Assembly: GCA_035772735.1 (NCBI GenBank)
Contig: JASDFA010000008.1
Span: 6,678,501-6,742,500, forward strand
DNA from: Datura wrightii
Lineage: Eukaryota; Streptophyta; Magnoliopsida; Solanales; Solanaceae
Direction: 5' to 3'
DNA: 64,000 bases
How positions within the stretch are numbered: the first letter of the stretch is position 1; each line of letters begins with the position of its first letter. The notes under the pieces were generated by a model. That model did no database searches, was not told where the DNA came from, and worked only from the letters and a program-made list of their open reading frames with translations. Below are positions 34,613 to 46,270 of this stretch, piece after piece. The position numbers and the translations under genes are program-made.

Positions 34613-36914
34613 TGTCACGACCCAAACACAGACCCAGATTGCAACATGGGACAAGGAGCGCCGAGAGACTCCAAGTCGACCCATGGCATGAACATGCATC
34701 TAACTAAATCAAATAAAGCGAAATACTCAACATAATAACATAGTGGAAGCATAATCATGACATAACATAGAAAGCGAAACACACTTCATATATGACAGCT
34801 GGATACTACATATAGTCTGAAAGCCACTAACATATCCGATGGGTTGATGGGACAACAACCCCAACTAACCCAACAAGTCTGGAAAACTGAACATAAAGGA
34901 TAACTAATATCAACTGGTCCTTAGGAGATGAGGACTCACTAATGAACTGGATGCTAGCTCCGAGAATGAGCTAATGACGGTGCTGGGTTTGAAGATCGGA
35001 GCCTGTATCATGAAACTATATAGCATAAAGTATGCGGTCAGTACGTGGAATGTACCGAGTATGCAAGGTAAGTAAAACGGACATTTAAAATACATAAAAA
35101 TTCATAAGAGTAGGACAACATGCTCATAACATAAATGTCATAATATAACATAAGGCTCAAAGTTTTCAAAAGATTCGTAAACCAGTAATAATCATAATAA
35201 TAGGAGAAAAGCTTCATGAAATGTGACTTGAGCCGAAATAATATGAATATAACCATGAATAAATCATGAGGAACAATGGCAGGACTCGTCATAACTGACA
35301 CCATCATGGTAGAGCCTTACATGATGACCCAACTATCTCACTCAAGTGGGTAGAGTCGTCCCAGGCTTTCCAGGCAAAGGACATGCAGTATGTGATATCA
35401 TGAAAGAGGGGATCTATTAACATTGTAATGTATCAATATGAACCTACGGTGGCACGTAGTTATAAGATACCGGCGTAGTCCTTTGAACGCCTGGCTACTC
35501 GGTGCTAGACACTACTTCCAAAAACATGCACATTAGGCTCGTATGTAAATCATAAACATCATTCATGAGATTCATGGACAAATAGACATTAACATCATTG
35601 ATCTCCATTTAAATACATGTTTAAACATGAACCAAGGGCCCATGAATCGGCCAACATCATAAATCGATCAATCATGAAATCCATATCATAAATCATAAAT
35701 CATACTTGAACACGTGGGAATTGCCCAATAATTTAACATTATTGAAAATACTCAATTCCCTTGAAAACATGATAATAAACATGAGTAACTTGAAAACATA
35801 CTTTTCATCAATAAAATCTCATCATACATGAACATTTATCATAAATCTCAACTTTCATAAACTTCTCATAAATGGGCATTTAAATTTATAAAGCTTGAAA
35901 CATGATTTTAATGGAAAACAACGTAAAACTTGTCCATGACTCATAATTAAATAATAAAAACTCATTTAGATCATACCCATGTCAAAAATTAGGAACTTCA
36001 TGCATTGGGTTAAAACCCCATAGAATCAACATATGAATTTCAATGATTTAGAGAGAGATTGGACATGGATATGAACGGATTCACCCATTCATAACCCTAT
36101 ATACCTGGGGAAGATCTGATTTTACCACTCCTAGAAAGCCTAATGAAAATTGAAGGAAAGCTTGAAGAAATCTAACTTGATCACCTCCTAAACCCCTTCA
36201 ATATGCATGCATTGATGTGAATGAGCCTAAGATAGATTTCCCCTCATAAAATACTGCATTTTGAGCCTTAAACGACGTAGTTTAGGACCCTAGGACTTAG
36301 GAATGACGAAAATACCCTAAATGAATTCCATGAAAATTCTACACTGGCAGTGATAGTGATTGATCCTACGGGTCATGCGGTGTCCATCCGTTACATCTCC
36401 TGCCAATTCTTTACTTCTCAGATTCTAATCCCATGATTCGACAGGACAATTTGTTACATCAGACGAGGATCCGTTGGATCCTCCCGTTACTTCCCCTGAC
36501 GACCTATACTTGGGCTTTCCCACGAGCCACACCACAACTCGTGCCTCCTTACAATGGGTCGTGGTTTCCATCCATGACCACGACTGGAGATTTTGCTACT
36601 CCTTCACATGGTTACTTACCATGATCTGTTGTTACTCACGACAAGTCGTCCTATGACCCGTTACTTCCTCTTAGACTAAGGACCAGTCTCACCACGACCA
36701 CAAACAACGACTCGTGCCATCAAACCACGGGTCGTTCCTTGACCCCTTACTCCCAACTTTGACTCTATTGTACCTCACCATGAACACGTCTTATGGATCG
36801 TTGATGGAACCAACGATCCGTTGCATGACTTGTTCTGTGATAATTTTCCAAATTTCTGCCAACTTCCATTTTTAAATTCTCGGGTCTAGTCTTAGGCACT
36901 TCCAGGGTATTACA
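34613..36914 (-). repeat. Left (3') LTR of element B
   Basis: 2302 bp, plus strand TGTCACGACCCAAAC to ccagggtattaca. Landmarks are the hairpin tgtatcatgaaac near 35006, cagtacgtggaatgtac near 35038, RY element ATGCATGCAT at 36203-36212, AAACGACGTAGTTT at 36270-36283, and a U3 array of cgactcgtg/acgggtcgt words at 36350-36830. It pairs with the longer right LTR; the two look roughly 90% identical by eye, so the insertion is old. Confidence 0.9.
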
Positions 36915-36930
36915 ATATCTCCCCCTTAGG
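36915..36930 (-). other. Polypurine tract of element B
   Basis: The minus strand reads CCTAAGGGGGAGATAT directly before the LTR start TGTAATACCC. Confidence 0.75.
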
Positions 36931-37157
36931 AACATTCATCCTCGAATTAGGGAAACTATATAGAAAATAGAGAATGCAATCATCATACTCAAATACTGAT
37001 CATATAAGTTGAAAACTGACGGAGTTATTAACCCTGATACAAATTACTTGGCTGAACTAAACTCATGAATCATATGCACATCCATATACATGAAAGAAAC
37101 TGGAGCACATGAACCGAACATGAAACTGAATATAGTTTTAGGGAAAGAACCGATACC

Positions 37158-38470
37158 TCAAGCTGGAACTAAGCCGGTAGAGAATAAATATGGGTATCTA
37201 GCCATCATGTCTACTTCGGCTTCCCCCGTAGCTCCCTCAACATGCTGATTCCTCCACAAAACCTTGACAGAAGCTACTTCCTTGTTCCTTAGCCTTAAAA
37301 CCTGATGATTCAGTATCTCCACCAGAACGTCCTCAAAACTAAGGCTGTCTTCACACCAACACAGTCCACCGGGACAACTAGAGCTGGATCACCCAAACAC
37401 TTCTTCAAGAGAGATACATGAAAAACAGGATGAACAGAAGCTAATTTTGAGGGAAACTCCAATTCATATGCCACCTTACCAACCTGCCTCAAAATCCGAT
37501 AAGGGTCTATGTAATGAGGACTGAGTTTTCCTTTCTTTCAAAACCTCATCACTCATTCATAGGAGACACCTTTAGAAACACCCAATCATCCACTTCGAAC
37601 TCTAATTCTCTCCTTATGACATTAGAAAAGGACTTTTGATGACTTTGAGTTGTTTTCAACTTGCCCCGTATGAGCTGAAACTTCTGTATAGCCTCATGGA
37701 CTGAATATGGTCCTATCATTGTAGCTTCACCAACTTCAAACCAGAAAATAGGCGATCTACATCTCCGTCCATAAAGAGCCTCAAATGGAGCCATGTGAAT
37801 ACTAGAATGGTAGTTATTATTGTACGCAAACTCAATAAGAGGCAAATGATCATCTAACTACCCTTGAGCTTAATCACACATGCTCTCAACATGTCTTCAA
37901 GAGTTTTAATTGTCCGCTCCACTTGACCATCCATTTGCAGGTGAAATGTTGTGCTGAGTACCAAGCCTTTTTTGAAACGACCTCTAAAACTGAGAGATAA
38001 ATTGGGTACCTCTGTCTGATATGATGGACAAGGTCACTCCATGCAATCGAAGTAGCTCTCGGATGTATAGTTTGGCATAATCCTCCACAGAATCGGTGGT
38101 TTTGACCCGTAGAAAATGAGCCGCTTTGGTCAACCTGTCTACAACAACCAAATGGAGTCATATTGCCAACGAGTGCAAGGCAAACCAGTTTTGAAGTCCA
38201 TATTGATCTCTTCCCACTTCCAAGTAGGAATGCTAATATCTTGGAGCACACCTTCGGGCCTTTGTGCTCAACCTTCAACTGCTGACAGTTTGGACACTTA
38301 GCCACAAATTCTGGTATGTCCTTTTTCATACCATTCCACCGAAAGACTTCCCGTAGGTCACGGTACATCTTAGTGGCAACTGAATGGATTGAATATCTTG
38401 AACCGTGAGCCTCTTGCAACATTCAATTCCTTAAATCATCAATATCCGGTACACATAAGCGACCCTGGTA
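37158..38470 (-). pseudogene. Integrase of element B (Tekay-like), frameshifted
   Basis: Order in sense: zinc-binding N-terminus at 38410-38270 with SRYSIHSVATKMYRDL and FVAKCPNCQ (His and Cys pairs of the HHCC fold). The catalytic core at 38270-37850 is spread over frames. Then comes the conserved LIEFAYNNNYHSSI and MAPFEALYGRRCRSP block (37840-37760), the C-terminal domain with VGKVAYELEFPS and HVSLLKKCLGD (37490-37400), and a chromodomain-like end with YPYLFSTG before the stop at 37158-37160. At least three frameshifts or stops separate the parts. Chromodomains of this lineage direct insertion toward heterochromatin. Confidence 0.85.
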
Positions 38471-38596
38471 TCAAAGCACACTATCTCCCCCTTTGGAGAA
38501 GACCTCTACCTTCTAATTCTAAAGGACCTCCTTTAACTTTACCAAAATAGGGTCCTCATCTTGTCTAGCTTTTACATCAGTCACCAAGGATGATTT

Positions 38597-39069
38597 CTAT
38601 TCGTTTTGAACAATAACGCCACCATCGGTCGAGTCAACCAACCAAACTCCCAACCTTGCAAGTTGATGCACATCCTTCACCAGCTCCTTTCTCCCCCCAT
38701 CCACGTGGGACACACTCTCCATAGAGAGTCTACTAAATACGTCTGTTACTACATTACCCTTGCTCGGATGGTAAAGGACACTTATTTCATAATCCTTAAG
38801 TACCTCCAACCACCTCCTTTGCTGAAGATTGAGATCCTTCTGGTATACACATATTGTAAACTCTTATGATCTGTAAACACATCAACATGGACCCCATGCA
38901 AATAATGTCTCCATATTTTCAAGGTGAATACCACCGCCGTCAATTCAAGATTGTGGGTCAGGTAATTCTTCCCATGAACTTTCAACTGTCTAGAAGGATA
39001 TGCTATAACCTTGCTGTGATGCATCAAAACACAACCAAGGTCAATCCTTGAAGCATCGCAATACACCAC
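38597..39069 (-). pseudogene. RNase H domain of element B
   Basis: Two overlapping frames. 39069-38782 has VYCDASRIDLGCVL, with the first catalytic Asp, SRQLKVHGKNYLTHNLEL with the catalytic Glu, and VFTDHKSLQYV with a further Asp. A frameshift near 38830 moves the reading to 38809-38597, with KDYEISVLYHPSKGNVVTD. In the intact family this follows the reverse transcriptase in one polyprotein and removes template RNA. Confidence 0.85.
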
Positions 39070-39076
39070 AAACCCA

Positions 39077-39990
39077 TTAGTACCCTCTGGGTAGAGTTAA
39101 CACCGGTGCTGAGGTAAGTTGAGTCTTCAACACCTTAAAGCTTCTCTCACAAGCCTCCGACCATTGGAATTTCACTTTCTTTTGGGTCAATTTGGTCAAT
39201 GGTGCTACAATAGATGAAAAGCCCTTAACAAATCTCCTGTAGTAGCCAACTAAGCCCAAAAAGCTTCGGATATCTGAAGGATTCACCATTCTAGGCAAAT
39301 TCTTCACCGCTTCTATTTTTTGAGAGTCCGCCTTTATACCATCACTTGATACCACATGGCCTAAAAACGCCATTGAGTTCAACCAAAACTCGCACTTGCT
39401 GAATCTAGAATATAATTGGCGATCCTTCAGAGTCTGTAACACCACCCTCAAATGAGCAGCATGCTCCTGAGAGTATATCAGGATATCATCAATGAACACG
39501 ATCACGAACATATCCAAGTATGGCTTGAACACCCTGTTCATCAAGTCCATAAAAGCTGCAGGAGTATTCGTTAGTCCAAAAGACATAACTAAAAACTCAT
39601 AATGACCATACCGCGTCTTGAAGGTTGTCTTCGGGATGTCTCTCTCCCAACCCCTGCTTTGATAGTATCCAGACTTGAGATCTATCTTCGAAAAGCAATT
39701 GGCACCTTGAAGCTGGTTAAACAAATCATCAATTCTGGGTAAAGGGTACCTATTATTGATAGTGACCCTATTCAATTGTCGATAATCAATACACGTATGA
39801 AGAGAGCCATCTTTCTTTCGGACCAAGAGAACTGGTGCACCCTAAGGGGATTTGATCGGTCTAATGAAACCCTTATCCAAAAGATCCTTCAACTGTTCCA
39901 TCAACTCTTTTAGCTCGGTTGGAGCCATTATGCAGGGAGGAATAGATATAGGCTACGTATCGGGTAGAAGGTCAATACAAAAATCAATCT
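39077..39990 (-). pseudogene. Reverse transcriptase of element B
   Basis: The best-preserved frame runs 39826-39077 (249 codons). It has VRKKDGSLHTCIDYRQLN, PLPRIDDLFNQL, FSKIDLKSGYYQ (first catalytic Asp), and VFIDDILIYSQ, which contains the catalytic FIDD pair. It ends in the connection domain with LGLVGYYRRFV and PLTKLTQKKVKFQW. Upstream, a family-typical Trp or Leu codon is a stop near 39843; beyond that lies ELMEQLKDLLDKGFI-type sequence. The RT core itself is nearly unbroken, but the polyprotein is not translatable as a whole. Confidence 0.9.
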
Positions 39991-40181
39991 CCCGCTCGGG
40001 AGAAACTCCTGGAAAATCATCTGGAAAGACCTTTGGGAACTCACTTACTATCGGGACTAATTGGATAGTCGGGGTATTGGAATCAACATCCTTAACCCTA
40101 ACTAGATGGTATACACCCTTAGAAATCATTTTTCGGGCCTTAAGATAGGAAGTAAAACGGAACGGCTAAACTATCCTTCCA

Positions 40182-40520
40182 CTATAAAATTGACTCACTC
40201 GAAAAATGAAACTCCACCGCATGGGATCTACAATTAACGGAAGCATAACAAGCATACAACCAATCCATGCTGAGAATAATATAAAAGTCAGTCATGGCTA
40301 ACTCTACTAGGTTTGTGGATGTGACTCTCTGCAATACTGTGATCGGACAACTTCTAAACACCAACCTAGCTACAACTGAATCACCAACGGGAGTAGAGAC
40401 TGAGAATGGTTCTGACAGAATTTCAGGACTGACTCCAAAGCTACTAGCAATATAAGGTGTCACAAAAGACAAGGTAGCCCCTGGATCTAACAAATCATAG
40501 GCATCAAGATGAATACTCAT
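40182..40520 (-). pseudogene. Protease of element B
   Basis: A 112-codon frame with the retropepsin active-site loop LLDPGATLSFVTPY, where DPGA replaces the usual D-S/T-G, and a second strand IILSMDWLYACYA of the I-L-G-M-D-W-L type. Length and order fit the protease segment between nucleocapsid and reverse transcriptase. The frame ends at 40182, so it is disconnected from the RT part. Confidence 0.8.
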
Positions 40521-40529
40521 AACATACCA

Positions 40530-41771
40530 GTAACCACATTCGGTGAAGTCTCCTATTCCTGACGTGAAACAAGGGCATAGAATTTTTTTTGGCGCTGTCC
40601 ATCACCCCCACTAGTGGATGCCCCCTGCGAAGTTGAGCGTGCTGGAGCTGCTGTTGACTTAGTGGTTTGTGCATGGCTTCTATCATCACCCTGCCTAGCC
40701 AATGGACACGCTTGGTGCATGTGACCAGATCTACCGCACCCATAACAAATATCAAAGCCGAGCAAGCACTCCCCGACATGACTCTTCCCACACTTTCCGT
40801 AGGCCAAAAATGTTTTCTCTGCCTGCATGCCCCTCTGCTCCCTCAAACCCGAGGCCCTGCTACTCTGATCACCCTTGGGTCTGGATGGAACACTCGCTGA
40901 TGATGGTGCTGGAGCTAGTGATCTTTGCTGAATCGGAGGGCGGTGACCACCGCCGGATTTCTATTGAGTGAACCCATAGCTATTTGTCCAGGCCCTTTTG
41001 AACTCTCTCTCTCTCTCAAATACACCCCCTCCATCTGCTGGGCGTGCAACACTACCCGGGGAAAGACAATATCCTGATGGAGCATGGAAATCCTACAATC
41101 CTTGTCCACATAGTCCGCCACCCCATGAACGAACCTGCTCACCTGAGCCCTCTAGTCAGCCACTAACATTGGGGCATATCTAGACAAGCGGGTGAACTCC
41201 AAATCATACTATTGAACCATTATCTTTCTTTGCTTCAGATTCACAAACTCTGCTACTTTAATCTCCCTCAATTCCCAAGGGAAGAACCAATCGAAAAAAG
41301 CAATGTGAAACTCCTCCTAACCAATAGGACGTGCTCCCATGACCCTACTATCCTTCCATTGCTTAAACCATATGTGCGCGACCCCCTTCAACTGATATGA
41401 GGCCAAATCAACACACTCCTCCCCCGTCACCCCATTATTTTGTTGACCTTCAGAATCTCATCAATGAACTCATGCGGGTCCTCATCTACTTTTGACCTAA
41501 GGAACTCTAGTGGGTTTATCCTTAATAAATCTCCGACCCGTGCTGCCGCCGCATTTTCATTTTATCGGACATGTGCCACTTTCTACTAGTTGACCTGAGC
41601 GGTCAAGGCCTACGCTAGCATCTGAATGGCTGCCTAGAATTCAGCATGGGAAACCGGCTTCGGTGCATGGTGCTCCTAGACTGGTGGGGCTTAATGGTGC
41701 CCGTCTCCGTTACCATCCTCATGGCCGTTTCCATTTCCATTTGTTCTACTGTTAACTCTGTGGGGAGCCAT
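40530..41771 (-). pseudogene. gag of element B
   Basis: A start codon at 41771 gives MAPHRVNSRTNGNGNG, followed by Asn/Gly/His-rich sequence. The capsid part (41600-40950) is scattered over frames, with FVHGVADYVDKDCRI near 41130 and a VVLHAQQMEGV stretch near 41050. The nucleocapsid has an intact CCHC knuckle, CYGCGRSGHMHQAC, at 40706-40747, preceded by a degenerate Cys-rich stretch. Several frameshifts are present. Only about 190 bp separate the start codon from the primer site, as expected for a short leader. Confidence 0.8.
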
Positions 41772-41956
41772 GATTCTGCAATCGTGAATAGCAAGAGTTA
41801 GAAGGATAGGGAGATATTTTATCGCGCGACATAGATTATGAAAGAAGGGGACATTTCCTAAACATCTCGTAGCCTCTTCATCATAAGTGTGGTGCACTTC
41901 ACACGCATAAAAAAGACTCTACCTAACGCAACTTTCAAACAACCTAGGACACTTCA

Positions 41957-41978
41957 AACCTATTGCTCTGATACCTAA
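41957..41978 (-). other. Primer-binding site of element B
   Basis: The minus strand reads TTAGGTATCAGAGC then AATAGG, close to the complement of the initiator tRNA-Met 3' end. It is two bases from the LTR edge at 41981. Confidence 0.8.
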
Positions 41979-41980
41979 TT

Positions 41981-44926
41981 TGTGACGAGTCGAATGTAGA
42001 CCTGGATCGAAACACAGGACAAGGAGCCCTAAGAGACTCCAAGTCGACCTATGGCATGAAATACATCTAACTCAATCAAATAAAGTGGAATACTTAACAT
42101 AATAACATAGCGGAAGCATAATCATGACATAACATAGAAAGCGAAACGCACTACATACATGACAGCTGGATACTAAATACAGTCTGATAGCCTCTAACAT
42201 ATCTGATGGTTGATGAGACAACACCCCCAACTAACCCAACAAGTTTGGAAAACTAAACATAAAGGATAACTGATATCAAATAGTACTCGGGAGATGAGGA
42301 CTCACCAATGAACTGGATGCTGACTCCGGGAACGAGATAATGAAGGTGTTGGGTCTAAAGATCGGAGCCTGTATCATGAAATAATACAACATAAAGTATG
42401 CGGTTAGTACATGGAATATACCGGTATGTAAGGTAGGTAAAATGGATATTTAAAATACATAAAAGCTCATAAGAGTAGGACAACATGCTCATAACATAAA
42501 TATCTTAATGTAACATAAGGCTCAAGGTTTTTAAAATATTCAGTCATAATCATAATAATTGGAGAAAATATTCATTAAACATAACTTGAGCCAAAATAAT
42601 ATGAATATAACCATGCATAAATCATGAGGAACAATGGGAGAACTCGTCATAACCGACACCATCATGGTAGAGCCTTACATGATGCCCTAACTATCTCACT
42701 CAAGTGGGCAGAGTCGTCCTAGGCTCGCCAGGAAAGGGACGTGCAGCATGTGATATCACGAAAGAGAGTGAAATACACTTCATACGTGACAGCTGGATAC
42801 TACATAGAGTCTGAACGCGTTTAACATATCTGATAGGTTGATGGGAAAACACCCCCAACTAACCAAACAAGTCTGGAAAACTGAACATAAAGGATAATTT
42901 ATATCAAATAGTACTCGGGAGATGAGGACTCAGCAGTGAACTGGATGCTAACTCCGAAAACGAGCTTATGACGGTGTTAGGTCTAAAGATCGAACCCTGT
43001 ATCATGAAACGATACAACATAAAATATGCGGTCAGTACGTGGAATGTACCGAGTATATAAGGTAAGTAAAATGGACATTTAAAATACATAAAAGTTCATA
43101 AGAGTAGGACAACATGCTCATAACATAAATATCATAATGTAACATAAGGCTCAAGGTTTTAAAAACATTCATAAACCAGTAAAAATCATAATAATAGGAG
43201 AAAAGCTTCATTAAATGTAACTTGAGCCGAAATAATATGAATATAACCATGCATAAATCATGAGGAACAATAGGATGACTCTTCATAACCGACACCATCA
43301 TGGTAGAGCCTTACATGATGCCCCAACTATCTCATTCAAGTGGGCAGAGTCGTCCTAGGCTTGCTAGGCAAGGGATGTGCAGTATGTGATATCACGAAAG
43401 AGGGGATCCACTAACATTGTAATGTATCAACATGAACCTACGGTGGCACGTAGTTATGAGACACCGGCATAGTCCTTTGACGCCAGGCTACTCGGTGCTA
43501 AACACTACTTTCAAAAACATGCACATTAAGCTCGTATGTAAATCATAAGCATCATTTATGAGATTCATGGCCAAATAAATATTAACATCATTGATCCCCA
43601 TTTATATACATGTTTAGCCATGAACCAAGGGCCCATGAATCAGCCAACGTCATACATCGATCAATCATGAAATTCATATCATAAAATATAAATAATACTT
43701 GAACATGTGGGCATTGCCCAATACTTTAACATGCTTGAAAAATACTCAATTCCCTTGAAAACATGATTATAAATACGGGTAACTTGAAAACATGCTTTTC
43801 ATCAATATTATCTCATCATACATGAACATTTATCATAACTCAACTTTCATAAACTTCTCATAAATGGGCATTTAAATTTATAAATCTTGAAACATGATTT
43901 TAATGGAAAACAACGTAAAACTTTCCCATGATTCATAATTCAATAATAAAAACTCATTTAGATCATACCCAAGTCGAGAATTAGGACCTTCACGCATTGG
44001 GTTAAAACACCATAAAATCAACATATGAATTTCCATGATTTAAAGAGACATCGGGCATGGGTGTGAACGGATTCACCCATTCATAACCCTACATACCTGG
44101 GGAAGATCTGATTTTACCACTCCTTGAAAGCCCAATGAAAGATTTTAGGAAAGCTTGAAGAAATCTAACTTGATCACCTCCTAAACCCCTTCAATATGCA
44201 TGTGTGGATGTGAATGAGGCTAGGATAGATTTTCCCCTCATAAAACACTGCATTTCAATCCTTAAACGATATAGTTTAGGACCCTAGGACTTAGGAATGA
44301 TAAAAATACCCTTAATGAATTCCCTGAAAATTCTGCACTGGCAGTGATAACGACCGATCCTACGGGTCATGCCTTGATACCACGACTCGTGGTGTCCGTC
44401 CGTTACATCTCCTGCCAATTCTTAACTTCTCAGATTCTAATCCCATGACTCGATAGGATGATTCATTACATCAGAAGATGATCCGTTGGATCCTCTCATT
44501 ACTTCCCTTTGACGACCTGCACCTGGGCTTTCCTACGAGCCATACCACGACTCGTGGCTCCTTTTAACGAGTTTTGGTTTCCATCCGTCACCTCTACTAG
44601 AGATTTCCCTTCTCCTTCCCACGGTTACTTACCACGATCTGGTGTTACTCATGACGAGTCATCCTACGACCCGTTACTTCCTCTAGACTAAGGACCGGGC
44701 TCACCATGACCACAAACAACGATTCGTGACATCAAACCATGGGTCGTTCCTTGACTCGTTACTCCCAACTTCAACCCTACTGTACCTCACCATGAACAAC
44801 TCCTACAGATCATTGGTGGAACCAACGATCCATTGCATGACCTGTTCTGTGATAATTTTCTAGATTTCAGCCAACTTCCATTTTTAAATTCCCGGGTCTA
44901 GTCTTAGGCACTTCCAGGGTATTACA
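41981..44926 (-). repeat. Right (5') LTR of element B, with internal duplication
   Basis: 2946 bp, plus strand TGTGACGAGTCGAATG to ccagggtattaca. It is longer than the left LTR because a 627-bp segment is duplicated in tandem. Without the extra copy it is about 2.32 kb and collinear with 34613-36914. Two copies of the hairpin region are therefore present (near 42370 and 43000). The AAACGACGTAGTTT block is decayed to aaacgatatagttt at 44264-44277. Confidence 0.9.
42140..43393. repeat. 627-bp tandem duplication inside the right LTR of B
   Basis: gacagctgga at 42161 recurs at 42788, and gtactcgggagatgagg, the hairpin and the gagccttacatgatgcc block all recur at the same spacing. The left LTR of B has one copy only. 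The copies differ at several percent of sites, so the duplication is not recent. Confidence 0.9.
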
Positions 44927-45573
44927 CACAAGATCTCAGCATATCTTCTAAGGTCTAAATATTTCGCTCATCTTGTCCATTCTTCTACGGGTGAAAAGTT
45001 GTGTTGAGCTTGACCTGAGTACCAAGTCCTTTCTTAAATGACTTCCAAAAATGCGAGGTGAGCTGGGTACCTCTATCTGAAATAATGGATAAGGGAACTT
45101 CATGCAGTCTAACCAACTATCGGATGTACAATCTAGCGTAATCCTCAGATGAGTCTGTAGTTTTAACTAGGAGGAAATGTGCTGACTTGGTCATCCTATC
45201 TACTATCATCCAAATTGAATCATGCTACCGACGAGTATGAAGTAGACCTATAATGAAGTCCATATTCACTTCTTCCCACTTACACTAAGGTATGTTGATA
45301 TCTTAAGTCATACCCCCAGGTCTTCGGTGTTCAACCTTTAACCTGCTAACAGTTTAGGCACTTAGCCACAAATTGTGCAATATCCCTCTTCATGTCATTC
45401 CACCAATAGATTTTCCGTAGATCACGGTATATCTTGGTGGCACCTGGGTGGATAGAATATCTAGAGCTATGTGATTTTTCCATTATTTGCTGTCTCAATT
45501 CTTCTATATCTGGAGCACATAGCCTGCCCTGGCAATGAAGCACACCATCTCCCCCTTTGGAGAAAGCCTCCAC
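44927..45573 (-). pseudogene. Integrase N-terminal part of element A
   Basis: 45573-45346 encodes the zinc-binding N-terminus, with SRYSIHPGATKIYRDL and FVAKCLNC. The core further left is in shifted frames with several stops. It is cut at 44927 by the CACAA duplication of element B. Its C-terminal continuation is 34612-33905. Confidence 0.8.
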
Positions 45574-45579
45574 TTCTTT

Positions 45580-46270
45580 TCATAGAATTGCTTCTTTCAG
45601 ATTAAGCAATATGGGATTTTCATCCTGATTTGACTTAACCTCAACAACTAACGAGGATTCTGACCCACTCTGCAGTACTACTCCGCCTTCAGCTAAATTT
45701 ACCAATTGCACTCCCAACCGAGCTAACCTATGAATATCCCTTTCCAGTTCCTTTCTTCCCTCTTCAACACGAGCAACGCTCCCTATGGACATTATGCTCA
45801 AGGCATATGCCACCACATTTTTCTTGCTTGGGTGATATAGCATGCTCATGTCATGATCCTTCAACCACTCCAATCACCTTCTCTGATGAAGATTCAAATC
45901 CTTCTGACTGAACACGTACTGAAGGCTCTTATGATCGGTGAAATCATCCACGTGAACCCCATAAAGGTAATGCCTCCATATTTTTAGAGCAAACACCACT
46001 TCCACCAATTCAAGATCATGAGTCGAATAATTTTTCTCATGAACTTTGAGTTGTCTGGAGGTATAAGCTATCACCTTACCTCGCTTCATCGAAAGCAACC
46101 AAGTTTAACTCTGGAAGCATCAGAATAGACTATGAATCCATTTGTTCCTTCTGATAAAGTCAAAACTAGAGTTGTAATGAGTCGAGTCTTCAACTCTTGG
46201 AAACTCTTATCACATGCACCTGGCTATTGAAACTTCACCTTTCTTTGAGTTAGTTTAGTCAGAGGAGACA
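45580..46270 (-). pseudogene. RT connection and RNase H of element A
   Basis: From 46270 leftward: PLTKLTQRKVKFQ-type connection sequence, then the RNase H start with a degenerate YSDAS, SRQLKVHEKNYSTHDLEL and DFTDHKSLQYVF (46098-45880). After a frame change near 45874 comes MEWLKDHDMSMLYHPSKKN and a charged linker (45873-45580). It is separated from the RT fingers and palm by solo LTR C. Confidence 0.85.
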
